Of a stretch of 41,729 nucleotides of DNA, positions 32,525-41,729 are shown in pieces; the first letter of the stretch is position 1, and each line of letters starts with the position of its first letter. The position numbers and the translations under genes were made by a program. The notes below the pieces were generated by a model. It made no database searches. It worked only from the letters and a program-made list of their open reading frames with translations, and was not told the DNA's origin. Origin of the DNA: Ruminococcus sp. (GTDB taxonomy: Bacteria; Bacillota; Clostridia; Oscillospirales; Ruminococcaceae); contig NZ_JAILNU010000069.1 of the NCBI RefSeq assembly GCF_024691275.1, forward strand, positions 1 through 41,729, in the 5' to 3' direction.

Positions 32525-33724
32525 TCATGAATCTTTTTTCTCGGATTGTTTTATAAGTTTTGACTTGAACAAAGCGGTGCCGATGGCAGCTGAGAAAAAA
32601 GTTGAGATCACCATTTCAAAAAGTGCATTGATTCCTACTGCGGTAATTATGAACAAAAGGATGCTCTTTCCGTTCCTGAGTTTATTGATATAATTGAATT
32701 TTTTGTAGATCTTGACTGTGTATTTTCCGTCGCTTAGCCCTCTTATGTCAGCATTTGCTGTTTCAAATTTGCAGCTTCCGCCTTTGATAGCTTCGCCGTT
32801 CAATGTTGCGCCGTTCAGCTTTGTTTTGCCTGCTGCTGAAAGCTTGTACTTTACAGTGTCGGCAGTTGCCATTGCGGAAGGAGCTTCCGCTGTATCATCT
32901 ACTGTAAAGATGAGCGCGTTGTCGATTATAACGCCCTTGTGATCGCTTGTTACAGTTACCTCATGGGTCTTGTCCTCGGATATATTAGCGATGATGCCGC
33001 TGTCGATCCTGAAGGTATATTTGCTGTCGAGACCGAATGAAGTGTGGTTGAAGAGGATCACAAGTGCTCCCATGAAGAATATGGTGTTGAGTATCGCTGC
33101 AAAGAAGCCTGCTACGCCGCATGAGAGCTGTGTAGGCGAGAAGTCTTTCTTCGTTACGAAGATGTACATCAGAACGAAGCCTGCTGCGAAAACACCCAGA
33201 AGGGTCAGAGTAATGGGGAGACCCGATGTTATGAATTTATACATTCCTGCCGACATACTGTATTTGCCTTCTTTATCATAGCAGATAAGAAGCATTGCCG
33301 AAAGGAAAAGTCCGATGAGCACTATGCCCGAAACTATGCTTGTTGCGATAGATACGACCTTTTTGGAGCCTATCCTTGACAATCCCGAGAAGATAAGTCC
33401 TACCAGCAGTCCGTCGAGCGCTCTTGGAACGACACGCTGAATGAAAGTGAGCGAAGGGCTGATCTCAAGGGTGGCAGCTCCCATGCCGCTGAGCACTCCG
33501 ATGCCGAAGCACTGCATGAAACTGAAGAGACCGAATACAAGTCCGAGGATAAGTCCGCCTAATGGTCCGAGCGCTATGGCGGCTATGGCTATCGGAATGA
33601 TATTCAGGGTTATGGAAAGCGGACCTATCGGGAAAGAGCCGATGGGAGTGAGTGAAAAAAGTGCCACTACTGCGGTCAGAAGACCGAGCAGTACGATAGA
33701 ACGAACGTTGAATTTCGCTTTCAT
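32525..33724 (-). CDS. ECF-transporter S-component-like membrane protein with inserted Ig-like domain
   Basis: 399 residues. Residues 1-227 form about six membrane helices with PIAIAAIALGPLGGLILGLVFG, the pattern of substrate-binding (S) subunits of energy-coupling-factor vitamin transporters, closest in feel to pantothenate-type members. Normal S-components end near 180-220 residues. Here a soluble segment (about 232-350) with strand-rich sequence and GLSDGKYTVKIYKK follows, then a final helix (353-375). The insert resembles a small Ig or prealbumin-like domain and would face outside. No ECF ATPase or T-subunit genes adjoin. AAGGAGG lies before the ATG, with its own promoter upstream. Confidence 0.75.
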   Translation of the reverse strand: MKAKFNVRSIVLLGLLTAVVALFSLTPIGSFPIGPLSITLNIIPIAIAAIALGPLGGLILGLVFGLFSFMQCFGIGVLSGMGAATLEISPSLTFIQRVVPRALDGLLVGLIFSGLSRIGSKKVVSIATSIVSGIVLIGLFLSAMLLICYDKEGKYSMSAGMYKFITSGLPITLTLLGVFAAGFVLMYIFVTKKDFSPTQLSCGVAGFFAAILNTIFFMGALVILFNHTSFGLDSKYTFRIDSGIIANISEDKTHEVTVTSDHKGVIIDNALIFTVDDTAEAPSAMATADTVKYKLSAAGKTKLNGATLNGEAIKGGSCKFETANADIRGLSDGKYTVKIYKKFNYINKLRNGKSILLFIITAVGINALFEMVISTFFSAAIGTALFKSKLIKQSEKKDS

Positions 33725-33774
33725 TTTATTCCTCCTTGTTACTACTCCTAAAAAGGATATAATACAATATAATT

Positions 33775-33803
33775 ATAATATCACTTTTTGTAAAATTTGT
33801 AAA
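33775..33803 (-). promoter_or_regulatory. Promoter of the S-component-like gene
   Basis: On the minus strand, TTTACA (33803-33798), a 17-base spacer and TATTAT (33780-33775). A second TTTACA lies at 33794-33789. Confidence 0.55.
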
Positions 33804-34091
33804 GTGCTCAATTTACAGAAAAATATTAACAGCGAGTTATTAAATAGTACACAATTTACAAAATATACTTTTTATATCATTTTGTACGCACAGTTAAATA
33901 TACTGGTAGTATAACTTCAATGCAGTAAATTCGTGAAGTGTTAATAGAGTCAACTTATTTAGTTTTATCAGTTGACCCTATATGCGAAAGTTTTGTCTAA
34001 CTTGCTACCAGCAGTGTATATTGCTGTTGAATCAACTACAAACTGCACAAATATGAACGAAATATTTCGTTATTTATGTAACAATAAAATA

Positions 34092-34120
34092 TTGCAATTT
34101 GTATATAGGCATGTTATAAT
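34092..34120 (+). promoter_or_regulatory. Sigma-A promoter of the giant surface protein gene
   Basis: TTGCAA (34092-34097), a 17-base spacer and TATAAT (34115-34120) preceded by TGT (extended -10), 100 bases before the ATG. Confidence 0.75.
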
Positions 34121-34220
34121 TAAGGTGCAAAATTCTGTAATTATATCATGCTGCGTACAGGCAGAAGATTAGGCATTATGGGAATTGTAAAAATATATAT
34201 TATAGAAAGGACGGATGACC

Positions 34221-37200
34221 ATGAAAAAATCTTTGGGGAAACGCTTGCTAAGCAGCGTTACCTCAGGACTGCTGACTGTTACGTGCGCACTTCCGAACGG
34301 GCTTCAACTCGGCAATAGTCTCGAAGCGGCTGCCGCAGATGAGCTGCCAAGTCCGAAATACGGCAAAGCTTACACTGTCGAGAATATACTGTCGGATTTT
34401 CAGTACTTCATAAAAGATGATTTTACTGTTGCGAACCATACAGTCGGCGCTCTTGCAATCGGCGGAAAAGCATCTTTGCCGGGTGCAGGATTCGGTCAGG
34501 GTGCGGTTACTCACAGCTACTTCAAGGAACTGATGAATACCACAAGCTACGGCTACGCTCAATATTATGAAGGCAGCGAGCTGTATGAAAAGATCAAGGA
34601 CGACGGAGATATTTACTACAACAGCGCTGCGGATGGACTCGATCCTTCCGATCCGTGGGTGAAGATCCAGGGCGATTATATCGACTTTGATGATGCTTTC
34701 AGCAAGATCGGTGACTGGTCGGTTTCACAAAAAAATATCACAGGCGCTTGGACGGTGCAGGAGTCTGACCTTGATAATTCAAACAAATGGGGACCTACAC
34801 TGAATATCAATCTGCTTGATCCATCGCTGAACACCAATATCATCATTCCGAAGAATATTTACGACAAGATAACCTGTATCAATTTTGTCGGAAAGACGCT
34901 TCCTGACGGCAAGCCCGATTACCTCGATCTGGCTACAAGCGGAATTACCGTGACTTTTTCGGAAGTCTCCGATGTAAAGCTCGGATTCGGCGGCGGTATG
35001 CCTAAGGAGGACGAGGGTGATCCTTCATCTCCTGAGATACCTGTAAAGCTCATGAGATTCAATGGCGGTGACTTCAGCACGACTGCTCTTCAGCACATTC
35101 CCCGTGAAGGCACCGATAAAATGATCGACGACGTTCAGCAGAATGTCAGCGGCGGTATCGACCTTCTCTGGAACTGCCCTGATGCAGAGAGCGTTATCTG
35201 CAATTATCTTGCAGGACACGTTGTTGCTCCAAAGGCATCTTACAAGCAGATAGGTCATAACGCAGAGGGCAACGTTATCGCAAAAAGTGCTGACGGCGGC
35301 AAGGCTGAGGCACATTTCTATGCGTTCAGATCGCTCCTTAAAGCAGATACGGACTATGTACTCGACCTTATCAAGCACGATGACGAGGGCGCATTCCTCG
35401 CAGGTGCAAGATTCGGACTTTATCCCGTGACTGACGGCGTTGTTGGTACAACTCCCGAATTCGAGGTGAAGTCAAGCGGTCTCGGTGCTGATACAATGAA
35501 TATCAGATCCGGAAAATACATATTAAAAGAGATAACAACTCCTAATGGATATGCACTCTCTGATAAAGAGTATTTTATCGAGATCAAAGAGGGCGGGAAA
35601 AAGACTTATACAGACCCTGTTGACAACAGCAAGAATATTGAATACTGTGAGAATGCAGTCGTAAATCTGTATAAGGACAGCTCTTTCTCAGAGGTAGTTG
35701 AAAGCAAGAAGATATCTTCACTTGCTGTAGCTGATAACACTTATAGTGTAGGCAGCGATCAGTTTACTTTCGATGTTGACCTCGAAGGAAATGTTATAAA
35801 GGCTTACAAGAACGGTTCGGCTGTTTCTGATGAGTCTTTTGCAAATGATTTTGAATTCATCAAAATTGATTCAGGCGAAAAAGTATATACTATAATGTAT
35901 AACGGAAAGCCTGTAAGACCTGTCGGCGGTTATTATACTATCGACGGCAGCAGATATGACATCGTCATTGATGAGAGCGACGGTACGATAAAGAGCGTTA
36001 CAAAGCTCGGCGAAAAGCTCGATCCGAGTCAGTTCTCGTTCGTCGGTTCAAATCTTTATTACGGCGCATGGTCAATTTTCAATCCTCCGCTTCAAAGAAA
36101 TGCCGACGGCACTTTCGTATACGAAGGAAAGAACATCGAAGTAAAGTTGAACGATAACTTTACAAGAAAGGTTTCTTCCGTAGAATACGTTGACGAGCCT
36201 GCTGATACAAGCATTGTCAGCGCAGTAAAGTCAACTCTCGCAAACTACATCGTCAAGTACAAAGGCGAAGCAGCAAGCACTGTACTCGATATCAGCAGAA
36301 GTCTTAAAGCTGAGTTCGAGTTCATCGACGAAAAGGCTTTCACAGTCAGCAAGGTAGACGCTGAGGGCAATCCTCTCAGAGGCGCTTCTGTTGGACTTGT
36401 AGAGGAAAGCTACACATACAACGGCGGCAAGCTTGATCTTAAAGGCTCTATGCCGAAGGACGGCGAAACTGCTGACAGTATCCCTTCATGGAAGTGGAGT
36501 GCTGCTGAAACAGTTAAGACAAGTTTCAGTGCAAACGATATCGACGCAGCTCTTCCAAATGCAATAACTTCCTCAGACAGCATAAAGGTCTACAGGATCA
36601 TCGAGACAAAAGCTCCTTCCGATTATGATATCTCCGCAAGCGATATCGTTATCATCAAGGGCTTCTCTCTCGGAAAGACTGTATTCTATGAGCAGACAGT
36701 AGGTCATGGCGAAGCTATTAAAGATATCCCGTTTGAGATAATCTCTGCAATGGGCGGCTATCGTCTCGGAAACGAGAAGGAAGATACAGGCTCATGGACA
36801 AAGATAGATGTTGACAGTGTTGCAGGAAGAACATTCAACATCGTAAACAGAAAGAACGAGTGCAAGCTCCGTGTTGCAAAGGTAGATCAGAACAGCAACT
36901 TTATAAACGGTGCTGTACTCCAGATATTCAAGGACGGAGATACAACTCCTTACATTGACAACATCAAACCTGACAAGACAGGTTCGGTTGCACTGAGCAA
37001 ATCTTTTGCTCCCGGTACTTATTATATAGTAGAAAAATCTGCACCAGCAAATTGCAGCAAGGACATGGAAGCCGTTAAGCAGTACTTCACTGTAAGCGAC
37101 GAGCTTGTTCCTTCACTGGGCAGACCTGCTTTTAAAGAAGCAAATGCTATTGACCTTGACGGCAGCAATCAGAGATTCACCATCGAGGACGAAAACGGAA

Positions 37201-40200
37201 ATTATCTTACTTCTTATGGCGCATTCGACGGTACTGTCGGCTACGAGAAGGTCACAAAGATAATATTGTCAATGTCAGGCGCTCCCACAAACTTTGAGTA
37301 CAAAGTGAACGATGCAGCCGCGGTCGGCGGTGCTGTAAGCGGCGGCGCTTACATTGATGAAATATGCAGCGCTATCTATGACAGCACTACTAAGATAATG
37401 ACAGTAACTTTTACAAAGCCTGTCAATATCAATAATCTTCTCTTTGCAAAGTATGACGGAGAGATGACCGTTGACAGCGTAAAGCTTGAGATCGAGGGCG
37501 AGACAGATCCCGAAGATTACAAGGCTATCACACTTGACAGCTCAAGCGGCGCAAATGTTCTCAGCTTCAAGAACGAAGTCGTTGAAGTAAAGAACGATGT
37601 TACATTCAGAAAGATCAATGACACTACAGCAATGATCGAGGGAACAACCGGCGAGTATTATGATACTGAGAGCGCTGATGAAAGAGCGATCGGTGCAAAT
37701 CTTGAACTCAAACTCGTTGAACCCGAGACAGAAGGCGCAGACCTTTCAGGCGTTACATCAAATCTCGATGACAGAGATTATAACAAAGGCTGTCCTGATA
37801 TAAGTAAGAAAGAGATCAGCTGGAAAACAATTGATGAAGATCTCGTACTCTCAGGACTTCCGAACGGTAAGTATGAACTCGTTGAGGTATACTCACCTGA
37901 GGGACATCAGCCCATAAGCACTACAGAGCTCATTATCAAGGACGGTAAGATCACTTCGGATAATCCGAATTATGTTGTTACTGCTGATAAGTCGGAATCG
38001 GAAGGTGCTGTTGTAACAGCTATTGATGAGCTCTTTGCAGTATCTATACGCAAGGCTACTAAGATAGCAGATTCAGTTGAGGTACCTGTTGTTGGTGCTA
38101 AGCTCAGACTTACAGGTATAAGCGACGGAATGCCTGTTGATATGTCTCTTGTACGTGCAAAGAACGAATTGTACTACAAAGAGAACGGAAGCGGCATTCA
38201 GCCGGGCAAGATGAAAGCTTCTCTTGCACCATACAAACTTAATATCAACAATATTGAAAATATTTCCGATAATAAAAAAGCTGCATTTGAGTTCTATACC
38301 ACAGGCGGCACAGTAGTATTCGCAGGACTTCCCTGGGGTATATATACTCTCGAAGAAGTTTCGACACCATTCGGAATGCTTCCTGCAGAGCCTAAGACAT
38401 TCACAGTCGGCTATGGCGAGAACGGAAAACTCTTCCTTGAATCCGGCGGAGATGAAGGTACTACAGACAATGTAGTAACACTTTATGATGACGTTCAGAA
38501 GGTAAAGATCAGCAAGGCTGATATAGGCGGAAATATCGTTGAGGGCGCTGAGTTTGAGCTTTCAAGAGCGGACGGAAAGAAACTCGACAATGTTTCTGTC
38601 GTTGCTGAAAAGGACAAGGCAAAGAGCAGGATCAAGGCTTTCGTAGATGAAGGCTTTGATATGGAGGACAACAACGATAAGGCAGTAGAGATAACACTTA
38701 ACGGTGAACAGTCGTTTACATTACGCGGCAGAACAATGAACAACATTACAGTAAACGGCAAGAGTGTAAACAATTTTGTTGAGCAGAACGTTTACACTTA
38801 TAATGGTACTGCTGCTGACAAGCTTGTTGTAAGCGGTATGTTTGAGGGTATCTACGTTATCACTCTTGATGACGGTACCGAATATACTATCCGCTGCGAC
38901 AAAGGCAGCGCTGAGATCACACAGATCGACGTTGCAGTAAAGCCAAAGAGCTCCGACGATAAGAAGGATCTCAAAGACAACACAGCTATTCTTTCATCAG
39001 ATAAGAGATACATTACCTTTACAGGCGGCATTGCTGATATCTCAAGCCTTGCTGACGGTGAATACATTCTCAGGGAGACCGCTTCTCCTAACGGCTATAC
39101 AAAGGTCGAATCCGAATTTGTATTTGTAGTTGAGAACGGCAAGGTAACATTAACCAGTGCTGACACAACAGGCGCTGTAGTGAAGAACGGCAATGAGATC
39201 GTCATTAAGGACGATGTTTCTGAGCTGGACTTCTACAAGTTCTTTGATGCTGAAGAAGATACAACTCCTAAAGACACAACTGAAGGAGCTGAGATGAAGC
39301 TGACATTCAAGAAGGCTTCTGACAAGACGGCAACTGTTATCGAAGGTGCAGATACACTTAAAGTTGGCGAGTCCGTAACATGGAACTCCAACGACGAGAA
39401 TCCTAAGACACTCAAGGGCCTCATGGACGGTGAGTACCTCTTTGAAGAAGTAAAGGCACCAAGCATCTACGAAAAGGCTGAGCCGAGAACCGTGATAATC
39501 AAGGACGGTGTTATTGTCCTGATGAACGGCGACAAAATGATCGGCACAAGACCTTACACTCATCTCCTTAATGTAAAGAAGGGCACAGTCGTTATCGACA
39601 AGAAGGCTCTCGGTGCAAAGGAGATCCCGGAGGAAGCGGGTAAAGCTAAGTTCACTCTCGTTGCACTCGACGAGGGAGCTGATCTCAATGGCATTGTCAT
39701 AAACGGCAAGGTTGTAGAGGAAAATACAGACAGCGTAACATTTGACGGCAATACGGCAACATTGATCGGACTGAAAAATGGTGAATACAAACTTATCGAG
39801 GATACAGCTCCTATCGGATACGATGTGGTAAGCGAATTCACATTTACTATCGAGAATAGTGCTGTTACAAGAGTTGACGCTGTTACAAACGGCAAGACTT
39901 ACACAGAAGATGATGGAAAGACACTCGTTATCGAGGACGCTCCTATCATCACTATCGACAAAAAGGCACTCGGCGCTAAGCCTATCCCCGAGGAAGCAGG
40001 CAAGGCTGAGTTCACACTCAACGCAAAGACTGAGGGACTTGATCTCTCAGGTGTAGTTATTGGTGAGGGCGAAGATGCTATCAAGGTCGAAGACGGCGAG
40101 ACATCAGTCAAGTTCGATGGCAACAGCGCAAAGATCACAGGTCTGAAGAATGGTAAGTACTCACTGGTGGAGGATACAGCTCCTTTGGGCTATTCTGTAG

Positions 40201-41729
40201 TGACTGAGTTTGAGTTTGAAGTTGAGGACGGTCTTGTAAAGAACGTTCAGAATGTTACAAATGGTAAGACATCAGTTTCAGCAGATGGTAAGACGCTCAC
40301 AGTTGAGGATGCTCCGATACTCTATGTTAATAAGAAGGCACTCGGCGGAGAAGAGATCCCAGCTGAGGCAGGCGGTGCAAAGTTCGTACTCACAGCAGAG
40401 GACGAGGGCAAGACACTTGAAGGCGTTAAAATTAACGACGGTGAAGCACTCGGCGATGTAAAGTCTGTAGAGTTTGAAGGAAACGGCACCAAGTTCGAGG
40501 GCTTGAAGGACGGTAAGTACAGTCTCGAAGAAACAGCAGCACCTGACGGATTTACAACAGTAACAAAGTTCACATTTGATATCGAGAACGGTATCGTGAA
40601 GAACGTTACAGTAAAAACAGACGGCGACGCAAAGGTTTCAGATGACGGAACAGTTCTTGAAGTATTCGATACAAAGTCAACTATAACTATTGACAAGAAG
40701 GCACTCGGCGGAGAGGAACTCCCTGAGGAAGCAGGAAAAGCTAAGTTTACCCTTGTATGTGAAGATGAAGGCGCTACTCTCGAAGGCGTAAAGATCAACG
40801 GCGGCGAGGCTCTCGGCAGCGTAAGCGAAACAGAGTTCGACGGAAATTCAGCAAACTTTGAATATCTGAAGAATGGTAAATATTCGCTTATCGAAAAGGT
40901 TTCACCTGACGGATACGATGTAGTTTCCAAGTTCACATTTGTACTTGAAAACGGAAAGGTCAAGACTGTAGGGGCTGTTACAACCGGTAAGACCTCTGTG
41001 TCTGAAGACGGAACACGTATCATCATCGAAGATGCGCCGAACGAATTCACTATCAGTAAGAATGATATTACAGGTGAAAATGAAATAAGCGGTGCTCTGC
41101 TTGCAATAACAAATGCAGGCATTGACTGGACATCAATTTTTGAAGCAAATAAGGCTGACAGTGACTTCTCCGAGGTAACAGACGGTGAAGGAAACGTTAT
41201 TGGTATCCAGTGGACATCAGGCGAGACTGCTAAGATAGTAAAGGCTCTCAAAAATGGTGAATATACACTCAGAGAGACAGGCAAGAAATTTGAGACCGGC
41301 GGAAAGGTATATGATATTATCACTTCCGAGCTCAACTTTACGATCAGCAACAGCAAGATCGTTGATGCAAACGGTGAAGATCTCAAGGAAGATGTAGATT
41401 CTTCATCTGATAAGGGTTATTATGTAGTTGATAAGGCTAATGGTAAGATTCGTGTATGTGATGCTGAATCAACAACAACCACAACAACATCGACCACGAC
41501 TACTACAACAACTACAACCACAACTACTACAACTACAACAAGCACAACAACAACTACTACATCTACAACATCTACTACAACTACAACAACAACCACTACT
41601 ACAACTACAACCACCACAACTACAACTACCACAACAACATCAACGTCAACAACGACAACCACAAGCAAGACCACGACGACAACAACAAGCACTACAACAA
41701 CAACGACCACACTTGCAAAGGTAAACATC
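34221..41729 (+). CDS. Giant secreted adhesin: choice-of-anchor-A domain, SpaA-type repeats, Thr stalk (partial, open at the right edge)
   Basis: 2,503 codons without a stop, so the C terminus is outside the window. The ATG follows AGAAAGGA. A signal peptide occupies residues about 1-40 (MKKSLGKRLLSS start, AAAA end). Residues 53-372 match a choice-of-anchor-A domain: DFQYFIKDDFTVANHTVGAL with AIGGKA at the start, GHVVAPKASY and NVIAKSADGG near the end. Then come about twelve SpaA/Cna-B-like beta domains with the recurring GxYxLxE-xxP-xGY ending: roughly 379-460, 706-820, 881-960, 1120-1250, 1273-1400, 1427-1643, 1667-1787, four tandem copies at 1789-2273, and a variant at 2274-2416. The Lys in IDKKALG and the Glu in the ending suggest intramolecular isopeptide bonds. 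Residues 2417-2497 are a Thr stalk. Segments near 470-700 and 970-1110 are strand-rich and unassigned. Likely a surface adhesin or substrate-binding fibre. Anchor type (sortase motif, dockerin) is unseen. Confidence 0.88.
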   Translation, partial: MKKSLGKRLLSSVTSGLLTVTCALPNGLQLGNSLEAAAADELPSPKYGKAYTVENILSDFQYFIKDDFTVANHTVGALAIGGKASLPGAGFGQGAVTHSYFKELMNTTSYGYAQYYEGSELYEKIKDDGDIYYNSAADGLDPSDPWVKIQGDYIDFDDAFSKIGDWSVSQKNITGAWTVQESDLDNSNKWGPTLNINLLDPSLNTNIIIPKNIYDKITCINFVGKTLPDGKPDYLDLATSGITVTFSEVSDVKLGFGGGMPKEDEGDPSSPEIPVKLMRFNGGDFSTTALQHIPREGTDKMIDDVQQNVSGGIDLLWNCPDAESVICNYLAGHVVAPKASYKQIGHNAEGNVIAKSADGGKAEAHFYAFRSLLKADTDYVLDLIKHDDEGAFLAGARFGLYPVTDGVVGTTPEFEVKSSGLGADTMNIRSGKYILKEITTPNGYALSDKEYFIEIKEGGKKTYTDPVDNSKNIEYCENAVVNLYKDSSFSEVVESKKISSLAVADNTYSVGSDQFTFDVDLEGNVIKAYKNGSAVSDESFANDFEFIKIDSGEKVYTIMYNGKPVRPVGGYYTIDGSRYDIVIDESDGTIKSVTKLGEKLDPSQFSFVGSNLYYGAWSIFNPPLQRNADGTFVYEGKNIEVKLNDNFTRKVSSVEYVDEPADTSIVSAVKSTLANYIVKYKGEAASTVLDISRSLKAEFEFIDEKAFTVSKVDAEGNPLRGASVGLVEESYTYNGGKLDLKGSMPKDGETADSIPSWKWSAAETVKTSFSANDIDAALPNAITSSDSIKVYRIIETKAPSDYDISASDIVIIKGFSLGKTVFYEQTVGHGEAIKDIPFEIISAMGGYRLGNEKEDTGSWTKIDVDSVAGRTFNIVNRKNECKLRVAKVDQNSNFINGAVLQIFKDGDTTPYIDNIKPDKTGSVALSKSFAPGTYYIVEKSAPANCSKDMEAVKQYFTVSDELVPSLGRPAFKEANAIDLDGSNQRFTIEDENGNYLTSYGAFDGTVGYEKVTKIILSMSGAPTNFEYKVNDAAAVGGAVSGGAYIDEICSAIYDSTTKIMTVTFTKPVNINNLLFAKYDGEMTVDSVKLEIEGETDPEDYKAITLDSSSGANVLSFKNEVVEVKNDVTFRKINDTTAMIEGTTGEYYDTESADERAIGANLELKLVEPETEGADLSGVTSNLDDRDYNKGCPDISKKEISWKTIDEDLVLSGLPNGKYELVEVYSPEGHQPISTTELIIKDGKITSDNPNYVVTADKSESEGAVVTAIDELFAVSIRKATKIADSVEVPVVGAKLRLTGISDGMPVDMSLVRAKNELYYKENGSGIQPGKMKASLAPYKLNINNIENISDNKKAAFEFYTTGGTVVFAGLPWGIYTLEEVSTPFGMLPAEPKTFTVGYGENGKLFLESGGDEGTTDNVVTLYDDVQKVKISKADIGGNIVEGAEFELSRADGKKLDNVSVVAEKDKAKSRIKAFVDEGFDMEDNNDKAVEITLNGEQSFTLRGRTMNNITVNGKSVNNFVEQNVYTYNGTAADKLVVSGMFEGIYVITLDDGTEYTIRCDKGSAEITQIDVAVKPKSSDDKKDLKDNTAILSSDKRYITFTGGIADISSLADGEYILRETASPNGYTKVESEFVFVVENGKVTLTSADTTGAVVKNGNEIVIKDDVSELDFYKFFDAEEDTTPKDTTEGAEMKLTFKKASDKTATVIEGADTLKVGESVTWNSNDENPKTLKGLMDGEYLFEEVKAPSIYEKAEPRTVIIKDGVIVLMNGDKMIGTRPYTHLLNVKKGTVVIDKKALGAKEIPEEAGKAKFTLVALDEGADLNGIVINGKVVEENTDSVTFDGNTATLIGLKNGEYKLIEDTAPIGYDVVSEFTFTIENSAVTRVDAVTNGKTYTEDDGKTLVIEDAPIITIDKKALGAKPIPEEAGKAEFTLNAKTEGLDLSGVVIGEGEDAIKVEDGETSVKFDGNSAKITGLKNGKYSLVEDTAPLGYSVVTEFEFEVEDGLVKNVQNVTNGKTSVSADGKTLTVEDAPILYVNKKALGGEEIPAEAGGAKFVLTAEDEGKTLEGVKINDGEALGDVKSVEFEGNGTKFEGLKDGKYSLEETAAPDGFTTVTKFTFDIENGIVKNVTVKTDGDAKVSDDGTVLEVFDTKSTITIDKKALGGEELPEEAGKAKFTLVCEDEGATLEGVKINGGEALGSVSETEFDGNSANFEYLKNGKYSLIEKVSPDGYDVVSKFTFVLENGKVKTVGAVTTGKTSVSEDGTRIIIEDAPNEFTISKNDITGENEISGALLAITNAGIDWTSIFEANKADSDFSEVTDGEGNVIGIQWTSGETAKIVKALKNGEYTLRETGKKFETGGKVYDIITSELNFTISNSKIVDANGEDLKEDVDSSSDKGYYVVDKANGKIRVCDAESTTTTTTSTTTTTTTTTTTTTTTTSTTTTTTSTTSTTTTTTTTTTTTTTTTTTTTTTSTSTTTTTSKTTTTTTSTTTTTTTLAKVNI
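39585..41039 (+). repeat. Four tandem 360-372-bp repeats within the giant adhesin
   Basis: Units at 39585-39944, 39945-40316, 40317-40676 and 40677-41039 each start with a (T/I)DKKALG-type strand and end with an acidic (E/V)DAP-type junction. Length varies by only 0-12 bases and internal segments such as EEAGKA and LKNGKYSL recur. Recent duplication is likely, and copy number could vary by recombination. Confidence 0.85.
41469..41711 (+). repeat. Poly-threonine stalk (81 codons)
   Basis: 72 of 81 codons are Thr, eight Ser and one Lys. Codons mix ACA, ACT, ACC and ACG, so it is not a simple trinucleotide run. It is probably a glycosylated rigid spacer between the adhesive repeats and an unseen C-terminal anchor, as in surface and cellulosomal proteins of ruminococci. 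Confidence 0.9.

Larger units (their letters stand above)
33725..34220. other. Divergent intergenic region upstream of the giant surface protein
   Basis: A very AT-rich region between two divergent genes. It holds the minus promoter at 33775-33803, an inverted repeat GTCAACT (33949-33955) / AGTTGAC (33970-33976) that may be an operator, and the plus promoter at 34092-34120. The transcript of the surface gene would have a leader of about 95 bases. No coding frame with a ribosome site was seen. Confidence 0.5.

Noticed and set aside
33972..34000. TTGACC at 33972 as the promoter of the giant adhesin
   Set aside because: No acceptable -10 lies 16-18 bases downstream. The pair at 34092-34120 is much better. 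The sequence is kept only as half of an inverted repeat.
40322..41386. 354-residue Ser/Pro-rich frame on the minus strand
   Set aside because: Antisense of the SpaA repeats. The plus frame is continuous from signal peptide to stalk and has recognisable domains.
41420..41728. Almost pure valine/aspartate frame on the minus strand
   Set aside because: Antisense of the poly-Thr stalk.
1..41729. tRNA genes, rRNA genes or a CRISPR array
   Set aside because: No T-loop-like GGTTCGAATCC cores, no conserved rRNA segments and no regularly spaced short repeats were seen on either strand.

Overview
The window looks like chromosomal DNA of a Ruminococcus-type gut or rumen Clostridium (Bacillota), close to the R. 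flavefaciens / R. albus group. This is inferred from strong AGGAGG ribosome sites, sigma-A promoters with 17-bp spacers, moderate G+C, long Thr-rich surface-protein linkers, a CBM22-like remnant, and a huge secreted protein with a choice-of-anchor-A domain and SpaA-type repeats. I see no rRNA, tRNA or CRISPR array.

Layout. 1-192: the end of an IS66-like element that has cut a small secreted-protein gene just after its signal peptide. 433-924: a GNAT acetyltransferase. 1345-6709 (minus): response regulator, histidine kinase, then ABC ATPase and a large FtsX-type permease, with PhoB-like direct repeats in front of the transporter genes. 6859-8169 (minus): a U32-peptidase-like protein with extra Cys clusters. 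8538-10579: a Y-family polymerase and a YolD-like gene behind a consensus promoter and a LexA-type box. 10580-11223: a gene-free stretch full of consecutive inverted repeats, a candidate structured RNA, followed by a degraded CBM22-like fragment. 11948-15190 (minus): an orphan NarL-type kinase, an ECF sigma factor and a Thr-rich membrane protein likely to be its anti-sigma/sensor. 15291-17639 (minus): glycogen phosphorylase. 17835-21095: an ABC-2 exporter. 21149-21943 (minus): a methyltransferase.

22004-31985 (minus) is the most striking part: 13 tightly packed genes behind one promoter. They encode a stand-alone acyltransferase, two acyl carrier proteins, one ketosynthase, a 3-hydroxyacyl-CoA-dehydrogenase-type reductase, two complete crotonases and a small crotonase-like protein, a hotdog thioesterase, a MIF-type tautomerase, a dienelactone-hydrolase-like enzyme with a Cys nucleophile, an AMP-dependent acyl ligase and a type II thioesterase. 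The set reads as a dissociated polyketide/fatty-acid assembly line that processes beta-carbons with beta-oxidation-type enzymes instead of FabG/FabZ. The product is unknown.

32525-33724 (minus) is an ECF-transporter S-component-like membrane protein with an inserted soluble domain. 34221 to the right edge is a single open reading frame of at least 2,503 codons: signal peptide, choice-of-anchor-A domain, about twelve SpaA-type domains (four of them near-identical 120-residue tandem repeats) and an almost pure threonine stalk. It runs off the window.
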